From positions 1 to 64,000 of the forward strand of contig CANIGJ010000015.1 of the NCBI GenBank assembly GCA_947467145.1: DNA of 64,000 nucleotides, in the 5' to 3' direction. Below the pieces are notes generated by a model. It did no database searches. It was not told the DNA's origin and was given only the letters and a program-made list of their open reading frames with translations. Positions 1-9,479 of this stretch are shown piece by piece. The position numbers and the translations under genes are program-made. The DNA is from Rhodospirillaceae bacterium (GTDB taxonomy: Bacteria > Pseudomonadota > Alphaproteobacteria > Rhodospirillales > UBA2165). The number at the start of each line of letters is the position of its first letter. The first letter of the stretch is position 1.

Positions 1-900
1 ATCAAAGAACTCTCCATGACCATGGCCAATCTCGGCATGATCGACGCGACGATGGTTGAGCGTCTGTTCGTCGAGTTCGCCGATCAACTCTCGTCAACCG
101 GCTCTCTCGTCGGTTCGTTCGACACGACCGAACGCCTGCTCCTGCAATCGATGGATCAGGAGAAGGTCAATCTGATCATGGAAGAGATCCGCGGTCCGGC
201 GGGTCGTACCATGTGGGACAAGCTCGGCAATGTGAACGAGCAGGTCCTGGCGAATTACCTGAAGAACGAATATCCGCAGACCGTCGCGGTCGTGCTGTCC
301 AAGATCAAAGGCGACCACGCCGCGCGCGTGCTGTCGGTGCTGCCCGAAAACTTCGCCATGGAAGTCATCATGCGCCTGTTGCGTATGGAGACGGTGCAGA
401 AGGACATCCTAGACGGCGTTGAAAAGACGCTGCGCGCCGAATTCATGAGCAACCTCGCACGCACGCAGCGCCAGGACGCGCACGAGCAGATGGCCGATAT
501 CTTCAACAATCTCGACCGTTCGACCGAGAACCGTTTCATGAGCGCGCTCGAGGAACGTAATCGTGAATCGGCCGAACGCATCAAGGCCTTGATGTTCACC
601 TTCGAAGATCTGCTGCGTATCGACCCGGCCGGCATCCAGGTGTTGCTGCGTCAGGTGGAAAAAGACCAGCTCGCGATGTCGTTGAAGGGTGCCTCCGACG
701 ACTTGAAGGAACTGTTCTTCAAGAACATGTCCGAACGCGCTGCCAAGATGATGCGCGAAGACATGGAAGCGATGGGTCCGGTGCGCCTGAAGGAAGTCGA
801 CGAGGCGCAGGCCAATGTCGTGCAGACAGCCAAGCAATTGGCCGATTCCGGCGAAATCGTCATCTCCGGTTCCGGCGAAGAAGACGAACTCGTTTTCTAA
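1..900 (+). CDS. fliG: Flagellar motor switch protein FliG (5' end cut by window)
   Basis: FliG is the C-ring component that couples the MotA/MotB stator to rotation and works in direction switching at the cytoplasmic face of the flagellar motor. The frame is open from base 1, so about 40-50 N-terminal residues lie outside the window. The middle domain carries the EHPQ-like stretch [14 protein letters not shown]. The C-terminal domain has the stator-facing segment FEDLLRIDP followed by [15 protein letters not shown], with the conserved charged residues that contact MotA. The gene ends in an acidic tail (GEEDELVF). An in-frame ATG at 16 is internal, not the true start. A stator pair, motA-motB, lies 28 kb downstream. 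Confidence 0.96.
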   Translation: MKELSMTMANLGMIDATMVERLFVEFADQLSSTGSLVGSFDTTERLLLQSMDQEKVNLIMEEIRGPAGRTMWDKLGNVNEQVLANYLKNEYPQTVAVVLSKIKGDHAARVLSVLPENFAMEVIMRLLRMETVQKDILDGVEKTLRAEFMSNLARTQRQDAHEQMADIFNNLDRSTENRFMSALEERNRESAERIKALMFTFEDLLRIDPAGIQVLLRQVEKDQLAMSLKGASDDLKELFFKNMSERAAKMMREDMEAMGPVRLKEVDEAQANVVQTAKQLADSGEIVISGSGEEDELVF

Positions 901-937
901 TCTCGCCGTCTAAAAACTGTCATCGAATCTGTCTTAT

Positions 938-1963
938 GTGGCTGGGATGCGTATCGCCATTGCCACTGACGCTTGGTATCCGCAACCGAACGGGGTTGTT
1001 CGTGTCCTCGCCTCGGTGATCGCGGGCTTGCGTGCGCGCGGTCATCAGGTCCTGGTCATTTCGCCCGATCTGTTCCGGCATTCAATCCCCTGCCCGACTT
1101 ATCCGGAATTGCCCATCACCTTGTGGCCGGGGGCGCGCGTGCGCGAGATGCTGGCCCGCTTCGATGCCGACGTGATCCATATCGCGACTGAAGGCACGAT
1201 CGGCTCGGCAGCGCAGAAATATTGCTTTGAGCGCAAGCTGCCGTTCACGACCGCCTATCACACGAAATTCCCGGAGTACCTAGCTGCGCGCACGCATCTG
1301 CCAGTGCGCTGGTTCCACGCCGCGATGCGCAAGTTCCACAGCACGTCATCCGGTGTCATGGTGCCGGCAACCGCGGTCTATAACGAACTCGATTCCTACG
1401 GTTACGTGAACCTGCGGCAGTGGTCGCACGGCGTGGACAGCCAACTGTTCCAGCCTGGCCCGAAGGATTATCTCGACGCCGAACGTTTGCCGCGCCCGAT
1501 CTTCCTCTACGTCGGCCGCGTCACCATCGATAAAAACCTGCCGGCCTTTCTCGATCTCGATCTGCCGGGCAGTAAGGTCGTCGTCGGTTCTGGCCCGGAA
1601 CGCATCGGACTGATGAAACGCTATCCCAAGGTGTTGTTCCGCATCGCCGGTGAAACCGAATTGCCGCGCTACTACAATGCCGCCGACGCGTTCATTTTTC
1701 CGAGCCGGACCGACACGTTCGGTTTGGTGATGCTTGAGGCGTTGGCCTGCGGGGTACCCGTCGCGGCCTTTCCGGTGACTGGGCCGCTCGACGTGATCGG
1801 CGAATCGCAGGCCGGTCGGCTGGATGAGGACCTACGCCGTGCCGCCCTGGCGGCCCTGGATGTGCCCAGCGTGGACTGCCGCGCGCGTGCGCTGGAGTTA
1901 TCCTGGGACCGGGTGGTCGAACAGTTCCTCAGTTATCTGGCGCCGATCCGGGTGCCCGCTTAA
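938..1963 (+). CDS. GT4-family glycosyltransferase
   Basis: This is a GT-B fold retaining glycosyltransferase of 341 residues. The N-terminal Rossmann domain begins with ATDAWYPQPNGVVRVL. The donor-binding domain starts near residue 185 with YVGRVTIDKNL. The signature SRTDTFGLVMLEALACG matches the SQD2/MgtA-like branch of GT4 enzymes, where Asp replaces the first Glu of the EX7E motif. The sugar donor and acceptor cannot be told from sequence; lipid glycosylation is a family-based guess. The open frame starts at a GTG at 938. An ATG at 947 gives the N-terminus MRIAIATDAW that is usual for the family and may be the real start. It follows fliG by 37 bases with no obvious promoter. Confidence 0.85.
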   Translation: MAGMRIAIATDAWYPQPNGVVRVLASVIAGLRARGHQVLVISPDLFRHSIPCPTYPELPITLWPGARVREMLARFDADVIHIATEGTIGSAAQKYCFERKLPFTTAYHTKFPEYLAARTHLPVRWFHAAMRKFHSTSSGVMVPATAVYNELDSYGYVNLRQWSHGVDSQLFQPGPKDYLDAERLPRPIFLYVGRVTIDKNLPAFLDLDLPGSKVVVGSGPERIGLMKRYPKVLFRIAGETELPRYYNAADAFIFPSRTDTFGLVMLEALACGVPVAAFPVTGPLDVIGESQAGRLDEDLRRAALAALDVPSVDCRARALELSWDRVVEQFLSYLAPIRVPA

Positions 1964-2004
1964 GGCGGCATTGACCCGGCAGAGCGAGCGGGTTCTGATG
2001 CCTT

Positions 2005-3057
2005 ATGGCCACCAATCAAGCTGAACGCGAAACCTATTATGCCAAGGTCGGCGCGACCGAGGAATTGTCGCCGCTGTGGACCACCCGGCTGGTGCCGCCG
2101 TTGCCCAAGGATTTTGTGAAATCGGTTCCGCATTTGTGGGATTACGACAACGGCGTGCGGGCACTTCTGCTGGAGGCTGGCCCGCTGATCACCGCGGCCG
2201 AGGCGCAGCGTCGCGTGCTGACCCTGGAAAATCCTGGTCTCGGCGGCAGCCATCGCATCTTGGAATCGCTCTATGCCGGCCTGCAACTGATCCTGCCCGG
2301 CGAGGTCGCCCCGGCGCATCGTCATTCGCCGTCGGCGTTGCGCTTCATCGTCGAAGGCAACGGCGCGTTCACGGCGGTGGATGGCGAGAAGTCCGTCATG
2401 AAACCCGGCGATTTCATCATCACGCCGTCGATGACCTGGCACGATCACGGCCACGAAGGCGACGGCCCGGTGGTGTGGATGGATGGGCTCGATATCCCGA
2501 TGGTCGGCACGTTCGGCATGATGTTCTTCGAAAATTATAGCGGCGAAAGCCATCCGCAACGCCGACCGCCGGGCGACAGCCGTGCGCGTTACGGCGCCAA
2601 TATGCGCCCGGTGAACGAGACCTGGGACAAGCCGGAATCGCCGATCTTTTCCTATCCGTTTGAGCGTTCGCGCGATGCGCTGGAACGCATGCGCCGAGCC
2701 AACGAATGGGATCCGGCGGCCGGCCTCAAGCTCGAATATATCGATCCGACGCGCGGGCGTTCGGCCATGCCGACGATTTCGACCTTCCTGCAATTGATGC
2801 CCAAGGGCTTTGCCGGGGCGCGTTACCGGACGACCGAAAACACGGTCTATTCGGTGGTCGAGGGCACGGGTCGCGTGATCGTCGGCGACGGCGGCGACGC
2901 CCGCGTCATCGCCTGGAAGCCGCGCGATATTTTCTGCATACCGTGCTGGGTGCCACACCGGCTGGAATCTGATTTGGATGCGACATTATTCAGTTTCTCC
3001 GACAGGACTGCTCAGGAGAAACTGGGATTGTGGCGCGAAGATCGCGGCAACGCCTGA
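2005..3057 (+). CDS. Gentisate 1,2-dioxygenase (bicupin)
   Basis: This is a ring-cleaving non-heme iron dioxygenase that opens gentisate (2,5-dihydroxybenzoate) to maleylpyruvate. The 350-residue length is typical of the family. The first cupin (about residues 95-175) holds PAHRHSPSALRFIVEG with the His-X-His iron ligands and a later WHDHGHEG segment. The second cupin (about 265-335) includes YSVVEGTGRVIVGD and WVPHRLES but no HXH, as in other gentisate dioxygenases. A related salicylate or 1-hydroxy-2-naphthoate dioxygenase activity is possible. No maleylpyruvate isomerase or fumarylpyruvate hydrolase gene lies beside it, so the rest of the pathway must be elsewhere. A strong hairpin follows the stop. 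Confidence 0.88.
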   Translation: MATNQAERETYYAKVGATEELSPLWTTRLVPPLPKDFVKSVPHLWDYDNGVRALLLEAGPLITAAEAQRRVLTLENPGLGGSHRILESLYAGLQLILPGEVAPAHRHSPSALRFIVEGNGAFTAVDGEKSVMKPGDFIITPSMTWHDHGHEGDGPVVWMDGLDIPMVGTFGMMFFENYSGESHPQRRPPGDSRARYGANMRPVNETWDKPESPIFSYPFERSRDALERMRRANEWDPAAGLKLEYIDPTRGRSAMPTISTFLQLMPKGFAGARYRTTENTVYSVVEGTGRVIVGDGGDARVIAWKPRDIFCIPCWVPHRLESDLDATLFSFSDRTAQEKLGLWREDRGNA

Positions 3058-3086
3058 CTTTAAAAAAAGAAGCTAGGTCCGATGCG

Positions 3087-3120
3087 AAAATGGCCTCGTC
3101 TTGCGACGAGGCCATTTGTT
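3087..3120. terminator. Bidirectional intrinsic terminator
   Basis: A near-perfect hairpin has arms AATGGCCTCGTC and GACGAGGCCATT around a TTGC loop (3089-3116). T-rich flanks are present on both strands. It sits between convergent genes, the gentisate dioxygenase and the secreted protein that ends at 3141, and can serve both. Confidence 0.85.
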
Positions 3121-3140
3121 TTCCCGGTGACCTTACTCTT

Positions 3141-3944
3141 TTATTGGCATTTGATCGTGGCGTCGTACTGGAAGACGCGCTCATACCAGGTCGGATTGAC
3201 ATGGAGACCGTATTCGTTGCCTTCCGCGCCCATGGCGTCCGGCAGTTTGAAGATCATCTGTTGCGAGTTGGTCATGCGCAGACGGCGCTGAGTCACCATG
3301 CCGTTGGTGTCGGTACGATAGATCGCGATCTCGGCGAGGCGCGGCCAGCGATCGCCCAGATTGGTGATCTGAAATGCCGGTGTCTTGCCTTCGCAGATGG
3401 CGCTTACTTCTAGGCTGAGTTCCTTGCCTTCGATCGCCTTGGTTTCTTGCGGCGCGGCCAGTTCTTGTTTCACTTCGTTCTGTACGCCCTGGCGCGGCGA
3501 GGTGCCGTTCGCGGACACCAAGCGCGGATCGACCGCAGCCTTTCCTGTAGGCTGGTCGTCGGTGGCATATTCCTTCTTCAGGCAATCGAGCGTTTTGATG
3601 CGGTCCGCGACCTGACCGATATAATCCTTGAGGTCGTCATTGCGGAACACGAGACCGCGCGATTTGATTTCGACCGATTGTCCGGAATCGTACGCTTGCT
3701 GCAATTCGCGCTGCTGTTGTTTCCAGCGGTCGATATAGGCATCCCAACTGCCGTTATAGCTCGCCAGCACGGCGCGACGGACTTCGGGAACAGTGTTGGT
3801 CCACCACTCGACGTCAGAGAGTTTGGGGCACGCGTCTTGTGCGGATGCCGGGATCGTGGCGGTCGCCGAGATGGCAATCACGGCCAACACGCCGGCCAGG
3901 CTTGTCAGTTTCGACAGGGTGTTCATTTTTTTATACCGATACAT
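3141..3944 (-). CDS. Secreted protein of unknown function
   Basis: I do not recognise a named family. The 267-residue product starts with a clear Sec signal peptide (hydrophobic core SLAGVLAVIAISATATI, cleavage probably after ASA-Q), so the mature protein is periplasmic. A glutamine-rich helical segment lies around residues 75-90. Two Cys residues near the ends of the N-terminal half (DACPKL, LDCLKK) and two near the C-terminus (AICEGK, IKCQ) could form disulfides. The C-terminal half looks beta-rich. An ATG at 3926 (MNTLSKL) gives a tidier signal peptide than the first ATG at 3944, and neither has a strong ribosome binding site. It is monocistronic, with a terminator behind it. Confidence 0.75.
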   Translation of the reverse strand: MYRYKKMNTLSKLTSLAGVLAVIAISATATIPASAQDACPKLSDVEWWTNTVPEVRRAVLASYNGSWDAYIDRWKQQQRELQQAYDSGQSVEIKSRGLVFRNDDLKDYIGQVADRIKTLDCLKKEYATDDQPTGKAAVDPRLVSANGTSPRQGVQNEVKQELAAPQETKAIEGKELSLEVSAICEGKTPAFQITNLGDRWPRLAEIAIYRTDTNGMVTQRRLRMTNSQQMIFKLPDAMGAEGNEYGLHVNPTWYERVFQYDATIKCQ

Positions 3945-4133
3945 TCAAGAGCTTTTATTGACGGGCACGCTAATGGGTTCGCCAAAACCCAACCAGTGTG
4001 GTTTCCCTCACAACTAGTACGTGATTTAGGTGTAATTATGGCCACGTCAACGGGCGCGTGAAGTGATGCCCATCACACGGCCGGCGGCGGCTTCTACTTA
4101 GGCGCGTCGGTAAAGCTATCCGAAGGCGGGCCG

Positions 4134-4787
4134 CTATTGCGCGGCGGTGCGTAGCGCCTGGATGGTTTTGACGTAGTCGGTGCCGTTGAACACCGCGCTG
4201 CCGGCGACGACCGTATCGGCACCGGCGTCGACGATCATCTTCACGTTGTCGGGTTTGACGCCGCCATCGACTTCAAGCTCAATCGGCCGCTTGCCGATCA
4301 GCGCTTTGACGGCGCGGATCTTGTCGGTCTGCGACGGGATATATTGCTGCCCGCCGAAGCCCGGATTGACCGACATAACGAGGATCAGATCGACGTCGTC
4401 GATCACCGGCTCAAGCGCCGACACCGGCGTGCCCGGATTGATCGACACCCCTGCCTTTTTGCCCAGGCCACGGATCACCTGCAGGCAGCGATGCAGATGT
4501 TTATCAGCCTCGCTGTGCACGGTGATGATGTCCGCTCCGGCGGCGGCAAACTCGGCCAGATACGGTGCCGCCGGATCGATCATCAGATGGACGTCAAACG
4601 GCTTTTTGGTATGGGCACGGATCGCCTTGATGACCACCGGGCCGAACGACAGGTTCGGCACGAAATGCCCATCCATCACGTCGATATGGATGTAGTCGCA
4701 TCCGGCGGCATCGATCGCGCGCACCTCTTCGCCGAGGCGCGCGAAATCTGCCGATAGAATCGACGGTGCAATCTTCAGCGCTGCCAT
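4134..4787 (-). CDS. rpe: Ribulose-phosphate 3-epimerase
   Basis: Rpe interconverts D-ribulose 5-phosphate and D-xylulose 5-phosphate in the pentose phosphate and Calvin cycles. The protein is a single TIM barrel of 217 residues. It shows the opening signature [15 protein letters not shown], the metal-site segment [28 protein letters not shown], and the phosphate-binding end [10 protein letters not shown] with [11 protein letters not shown]. The ATG at 4787 lies behind an AGGGG motif and is preferred over an in-frame TTG two codons upstream. It is the last gene of the tkt-fba-rpe operon, 25 bases after fba. Confidence 0.95.
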   Translation of the reverse strand: MAALKIAPSILSADFARLGEEVRAIDAAGCDYIHIDVMDGHFVPNLSFGPVVIKAIRAHTKKPFDVHLMIDPAAPYLAEFAAAGADIITVHSEADKHLHRCLQVIRGLGKKAGVSINPGTPVSALEPVIDDVDLILVMSVNPGFGGQQYIPSQTDKIRAVKALIGKRPIELEVDGGVKPDNVKMIVDAGADTVVAGSAVFNGTDYVKTIQALRTAAQ

Positions 4788-4812
4788 CTCCAACCCCTAC
4801 TCTTTCGAAACC

Positions 4813-5823
4813 TTAGGCTGCCTCGCCGGTATATTTGGCGGCGCAGGCGGCGCTGTTCAACTGCGAACGCTCGATCAGGCGCTTTTGCGCCGCGGCGACG
4901 TTCTCGGCCTTGCCCGCCCAGGTCTTGAGTGCGCTGTCCTGCAACGCGCGACCGTACGAATAGCTGAGCTTCCACGGCAGCGGGCCCTGCTTGTTCATCG
5001 CATTCAAATGCGCGGTTGCATCTTTTTCGCTCTGGCCGCCGGACAGGAACATGATGCCCGGCACCGCTGACGGCACGCAGCGCTTCAGGCTGATCACGGT
5101 GCGGTCGGCGACATCCTGCACACCGGCCTGCTTGGCGGACTTCTTGCCGGCGATGATCATGTTGGGCTTCAGGATCATGCCTTCGAGAGCGACACCCTGG
5201 AGATGCAACTCGTTGAAGACCGCGTGCAGGGTTTCCTCGGTCACTTCGGCGCAGCGGTCGATGTCATGCGCGCCGTCCATCAGAACCTCGGGCTCGACGA
5301 TGGGAACGATGCCGCCTTCCTGGCAGATGCGGGCGTAGCGTGCCAGCGCATGGGCGTTGGTGTGGATGCAATAGGCGGTTGGGATATCGGTATCGATATC
5401 GATCACCGCGCGCCACTTCGCGAACTTTGCGCCGAGCTGCGCGTATTCGGCGATGCGCTTGGGTAGACCGTCGAGGCCTTCGGTGATCTTTTCCTTGGGC
5501 GAACCCGGCAAATCCATCGCACCGGCATCGACCTTGATGCCCGGCAGGATGCCCTGCTTGCTCAGGACCTCGGCGAGACGCGTGCCGTCCTTCGCTTTCT
5601 GGCGCAGCGTCTCGTCATAGAGGATGACGCCGCTGATATATTTGCTGAGGCCTTCGGCGCGGAACAGCATCTCGCGGTAATCGCGGCGCGCATCCTCGGT
5701 CGATTCAAGTTTGATGGTGTCGAAGCGGCGCTTAATCGTGCCCGTGCTTTCGTCGGCGGCGAGCAGGCCTTTGTCGGAGGCAACCATCGCCTGGGCGATC
5801 TTGTTCAGTTCGGTCAAGTTCAT
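4813..5823 (-). CDS. Class I fructose-bisphosphate aldolase
   Basis: This enzyme cleaves fructose 1,6-bisphosphate to dihydroxyacetone phosphate and glyceraldehyde 3-phosphate through a Schiff-base lysine, without metal. The opening GLLAADESTGTIKRRF is the classic class I N-terminus. The Schiff-base region GMILKPNMI and the phosphate-binding IMFLSGGQSE are present. Its 336 residues match the plant/animal-like class I form found in many Alphaproteobacteria. The start is fixed by a strong GAGGAGA about nine bases upstream. It sits between tkt and rpe with short gaps (32 and 25 bases), so the three are very probably co-transcribed for sugar-phosphate rearrangement. Confidence 0.95.
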   Translation of the reverse strand: MNLTELNKIAQAMVASDKGLLAADESTGTIKRRFDTIKLESTEDARRDYREMLFRAEGLSKYISGVILYDETLRQKAKDGTRLAEVLSKQGILPGIKVDAGAMDLPGSPKEKITEGLDGLPKRIAEYAQLGAKFAKWRAVIDIDTDIPTAYCIHTNAHALARYARICQEGGIVPIVEPEVLMDGAHDIDRCAEVTEETLHAVFNELHLQGVALEGMILKPNMIIAGKKSAKQAGVQDVADRTVISLKRCVPSAVPGIMFLSGGQSEKDATAHLNAMNKQGPLPWKLSYSYGRALQDSALKTWAGKAENVAAAQKRLIERSQLNSAACAAKYTGEAA

Positions 5824-5855
5824 CTTTATCGATCTCCTCTTTGGTATACAGCGCG

Positions 5856-7871
5856 TTAGAGCCGCGCTTTGACCGCCTCGACCACAGCCTCGGCGGTAAT
5901 TCCGAAATGTTTGTACAGATCCGGCGCCGGTGCGCTGGCGCCAAATCCCTTCATGCCGATGAACGCACCGGTCGGGCCGATCCAGCGTTCCCAGCCGAAC
6001 TCGATCGCGGCCTCGATGGCGACACGCGCGTTCGTCGGACCCAGAACCCGGTCGCGATAAGAACGATCCTGGCGGGCGAATAATTCCCAGCTCGGCATGG
6101 AAACTACGGCGGTTCCGATGCCGTCGGCCTGTAATTTCTTGCGGGCATCGAGCGCGATCGATACTTCCGAGCCTGTGGCCATCACCGTCGCTTGGCGTTT
6201 GCCCTCGGCTTCGGCGAGCACATAGGCACCGCGCGCCACCAGATTGTCGGCGCTATAAGCGGTGCGAACAGCCGGCAGGCCCTGGCGCGACAAGGCCAGG
6301 ACCGTCGGGCCGGTCGTATTGGCGAGGGCCGCTTCCCAGGCTTCGGCGGTTTCCATGGCATCGGCCGGACGCAGCACCAGGACGTTCGGGATCGCGCGCA
6401 AGGAGGCGAGCGTCTCGACCGGTTGATGGGTCGGGCCGTCTTCGCCGAGGCCGATGGAATCGTGCGTCAGCACATAGACGACGCGCTGTTCCATCAGGGC
6501 CGACAGGCGCAATGCCGGACGGAGATAATCGGCGAACACCAAGAACGTGCCGGCGTAGGGAATGACGCCCTTATGCAGTGCCAGGCCATTCATGGCTGCC
6601 GCCATGCCGAATTCGCGCACGCCGTAATGGATGTAACGGCCGCCGTAATTGGCGGGGTTCACGATGGTGACGGCCTTGGTCTTGGTATTCACCGAGCCGG
6701 TGAGATCGGCCGAGCCGCCCAGCAGTTCGGGCACGACCTCGAAGATCGCTTCCAGGGTTTCGCCGGAGGATTGGCGCGTCGCCCATTTCGGCGCGTCGGT
6801 CGCGACCTTCTTTTTGAAGTCTTCCATCGCCTTGGCGGCTTCGACGGGAAGCGTTCCGGCCTGACGACGATCGAACTCGGCGCGCTTGGGCGATGCCGAC
6901 AGGCGGCTTTCCCAGGCCTTGCGATTGTTGGTGCTACGCGCACCGGCGTTGCGCCACGCGTTCAGCACGTGTCCGGGCACAACGAAAGCTTCGTGCGGCC
7001 AGCCAAGTGCGGCGCGCGCACCGGCGATTTCCTCAGGCCCCAACGGCGAACCGTGGGTCGACGACGTCCCCTGCTTTTTCGGTGCGCCGAAGCCGATGAC
7101 GGTCTTGCAGGCGATCAGCGACGGTGTCGATGTAGCCTGCGCGGCGCGGATGGCGGCGGCGATAGCTTGCGGATCATGCCCGTCGACGCGGACGACATCC
7201 CAGCCGCTGGCGCTGAAGCGCGCGAGCTGATCGTCGGAGACCGAAAGATCGGTCGCGCCATCGATGGAGATCGAGTTGTCGTCGAACAGCACGATGAGCT
7301 TGCCGAGCTTCAGGTGCCCGGCCATCGAGATGGCCTCGTGGCTGACGCCTTCCATCAGGCAGCCGTCGCCGGCGATCACATAGGTATAGTGATCGACGAG
7401 TTCGTTGCCGAAGACGGCGTTCAGATGGCGTTCGCCGAGCGCGAAGCCGACCGACATGGCGAGACCCTGGCCGAGCGGTCCGGTCGTCGTCTCGATCCCG
7501 GCGGCATGGCCGAATTCGGGATGGCCGGCGGTCTTGGAGCCGAGCTGACGGAAATTGCGCAGTTGATCCATCGTCATGTCGGCATAGCCGGTCAGATGCA
7601 GCAGCGCGTAGAGCAGCATCGAGCCGTGGCCGGCCGACAGGATGAAACGGTCGCGGTCGGCCCAATCGGGCGTCGAGGCGTCGAACTTCAGGAATTGGGT
7701 GAACAGCACCGTGGCGACATCGGCCATGCCCATCGGCATGCCGGGATGGCCGGATTTGGCGGCCTCGACTGCGTCGGCGGCGAGAAAACGGATCGCGTTG
7801 GCGAGTTCGCTATGCGTAGCGGTCCCGGATACGGACGACGGGTCGGCCAACTGGGGTTGATCAGGCGGCAT
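5856..7871 (-). CDS. tkt: Transketolase
   Basis: This thiamine-diphosphate enzyme transfers two-carbon ketol units between sugar phosphates. At 671 residues it is full length. The N-terminal domain has [15 protein letters not shown] and the ThDP-binding motif [13 protein letters not shown] followed by DDNSISIDG. The pyrimidine-binding domain (about 355-530) includes [14 protein letters not shown] and [18 protein letters not shown]. The C-terminal domain closes the protein. It is the first gene of the operon with class I aldolase and Rpe, a combination used in the Calvin cycle and the non-oxidative pentose phosphate pathway. No RuBisCO or phosphoribulokinase gene is present in the window, so a housekeeping role is the safer reading. 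Confidence 0.97.
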   Translation of the reverse strand: MPPDQPQLADPSSVSGTATHSELANAIRFLAADAVEAAKSGHPGMPMGMADVATVLFTQFLKFDASTPDWADRDRFILSAGHGSMLLYALLHLTGYADMTMDQLRNFRQLGSKTAGHPEFGHAAGIETTTGPLGQGLAMSVGFALGERHLNAVFGNELVDHYTYVIAGDGCLMEGVSHEAISMAGHLKLGKLIVLFDDNSISIDGATDLSVSDDQLARFSASGWDVVRVDGHDPQAIAAAIRAAQATSTPSLIACKTVIGFGAPKKQGTSSTHGSPLGPEEIAGARAALGWPHEAFVVPGHVLNAWRNAGARSTNNRKAWESRLSASPKRAEFDRRQAGTLPVEAAKAMEDFKKKVATDAPKWATRQSSGETLEAIFEVVPELLGGSADLTGSVNTKTKAVTIVNPANYGGRYIHYGVREFGMAAAMNGLALHKGVIPYAGTFLVFADYLRPALRLSALMEQRVVYVLTHDSIGLGEDGPTHQPVETLASLRAIPNVLVLRPADAMETAEAWEAALANTTGPTVLALSRQGLPAVRTAYSADNLVARGAYVLAEAEGKRQATVMATGSEVSIALDARKKLQADGIGTAVVSMPSWELFARQDRSYRDRVLGPTNARVAIEAAIEFGWERWIGPTGAFIGMKGFGASAPAPDLYKHFGITAEAVVEAVKARL

Positions 7872-8113
7872 TCAGACGCTCCAGAGCGAACAAGGACAAG
7901 CTAGGCTGCCGCTTGCGGGCAGCCCCGGGAAGGTCATTCCGAGGGTTGTCTAACATGCTCGCCCGGTCAGGTCGAATCCCCCGTACACCCGCCATTCCGG
8001 CGCTAAAATCCGCCACTTTTCGGAGGATCAACGTGCGCCATCGCGTGCGCCTCGTGGGGCACCCTGCACGAATCTGCCGAGGCAGGTTCGGGACCGATAT
8101 TTTGAGAGAAAAA

Positions 8114-8189
8114 TGGGGCGAACGATGGGGTTCGAACCCACGACCGCTCGGACCACAACCGAGAGCTCTACCGCTGAGCTACGTTCGCC
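8114..8189 (-). tRNA. tRNA-His (anticodon GTG)
   Basis: Read on the minus strand, the cloverleaf folds fully: acceptor GCGAACG/CGTTCGC, D-arm GCTC/GAGC, anticodon stem CTCGG/CCGAG with loop TTGTGGT (anticodon GTG, His) and T-arm GTGGG/CCCAT with TTCGAAC. The 3' CCA is encoded. The genome also encodes a G before position 1 opposite C73, the classic histidine identity pair. Coordinates include that extra G (8189). Confidence 0.95.
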
Positions 8190-8326
8190 ACACGGCGCGG
8201 TATGTAACCCCATGGGGTTACGGGGTCAAGGTACGGATATGTTGGCGGATCAATCGTTTGTGCTAGGCTCTCTAATCAATTGATGTCGTGGGTAGATTAG
8301 CTCACGCGACGACGAAGGAGTTCCCG

Positions 8327-9442
8327 ATGAGCCGGAATGTGATTGTTTGGGCTGTGGTCATTATCGTTTCAGCCGTTGGCGGCGCCCTGATCCAGGGCCA
8401 GATCGACCAAAAATCGGCCCCTGTCGCCGCCAAATCCGAGCCGAAATCCGCCCCGGCGGCAACTACCCCCGCGGCCCCCGCTCAAACGGCTGCCACCGGC
8501 GGCACCCTGGACGCGGTGCGTCAGCGCGGCAGCGTGCTGTGCGGCGTCAACACCGGCCTCGCCGGTTTCGGCATCGCCGACAGCCAGGGCAAATGGACCG
8601 GCCTCGACGTCGATATCTGCCGTGGCGTGGCCGCTGCGGTGCTGGGCGATGCGGAGAAGGTCAAATACACCCCGCTCACCACGCAACAGCGTTTCACCGC
8701 GTTGCAGTCGAAGGAAATCGACATCCTGTCGCGCAACACGACCTGGACCCTGGGCCGCGATACCTCGCTCGGCCTCAATTTCGTCGGCATCACCTTCTTC
8801 GACGGCCAAGGCTTCATGGTGCGCACCGCATCGAAAGTCACGAACGCCAAGAGCCTCAACGGCGCCACGGTCTGCGTGCAGCCGGGTACGACGACCGAAC
8901 TCAACCTCGCGGACTTCTTCCGCTCCAACAACATGAAGTTCCAGCCGGTGGTCATCGAAAGCCTGCAGGAACTGACCGGCGCGTTTGTCGCCGGACGCTG
9001 CGACGCCATGACGACCGATATTTCCGGTCTCGTGTCCATTCGCGCGACGCAGGCGAAGCCGGACGATTTTCTCGTCCTGCCCGACGTGATCTCGAAAGAG
9101 CCGCTGGGCCCGGTCGTGCGCCACGGTGACGATCAATGGTTCGATATCGTCAAATGGACGATCTTCGCGATGATCGAAGCCGAGGAAAAAGGCATCACCT
9201 CGGCCAATGTCGAGCAGATGAAATCGAGCGAAGATCCGGCCATCAAACGCCTGCTTGGCGTGACGGCGGGCAACGGCGAAGCGCTCGGCCTCAAGGAAGA
9301 TTGGGCCGCCAACGTCATCAAGCTGGTCGGCAATTACGGCGAAAGCTACGACCGCAACATCAAGGCGCAACTGGGCCTCGAACGCGGCATCAATAATCTG
9401 TGGACCAAGGGCGGCTTGGTCTACGCGCCGCCGGTGCGCTAA
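8327..9442 (+). CDS. aapJ: General L-amino acid ABC transporter, substrate-binding protein
   Basis: This is the periplasmic binding protein of a broad-specificity amino-acid importer of the AapJQMP/BztABCD type. The 371-residue protein has an N-terminal membrane or signal segment (VIVWAVVIIVSAVGGALI) and an Ala/Pro-rich linker. The bacterial solute-binding family 3 fold runs from residue 60 onwards, with GSVLCGVNTGLAGFG, GLDVDICRGVAAAVLGD and LSRNTTWTLGRD typical of AapJ. The ATG at 8327 is chosen because a GAAGGAG motif lies eight bases upstream; an earlier in-frame ATG at 8288 lacks one. It is followed by the two permease genes aapQ and aapM. Confidence 0.93.
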   Translation: MSRNVIVWAVVIIVSAVGGALIQGQIDQKSAPVAAKSEPKSAPAATTPAAPAQTAATGGTLDAVRQRGSVLCGVNTGLAGFGIADSQGKWTGLDVDICRGVAAAVLGDAEKVKYTPLTTQQRFTALQSKEIDILSRNTTWTLGRDTSLGLNFVGITFFDGQGFMVRTASKVTNAKSLNGATVCVQPGTTTELNLADFFRSNNMKFQPVVIESLQELTGAFVAGRCDAMTTDISGLVSIRATQAKPDDFLVLPDVISKEPLGPVVRHGDDQWFDIVKWTIFAMIEAEEKGITSANVEQMKSSEDPAIKRLLGVTAGNGEALGLKEDWAANVIKLVGNYGESYDRNIKAQLGLERGINNLWTKGGLVYAPPVR

Positions 9443-9479
9443 GGCGGAACCGCGCGCAGCGTAAGCGCGTTTCCCGCAC

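Noticed and set aside
6192..7904. A 570-codon plus-strand open frame opposite tkt
   Set aside because: It is a codon-bias shadow of the transketolase gene, with no recognisable domain or ribosome binding site.
7872..8113. A small gene between tkt and the tRNA
   Set aside because: A GTG behind GGAGG near 8032 opens a frame that runs into the tRNA gene and has no coding character.
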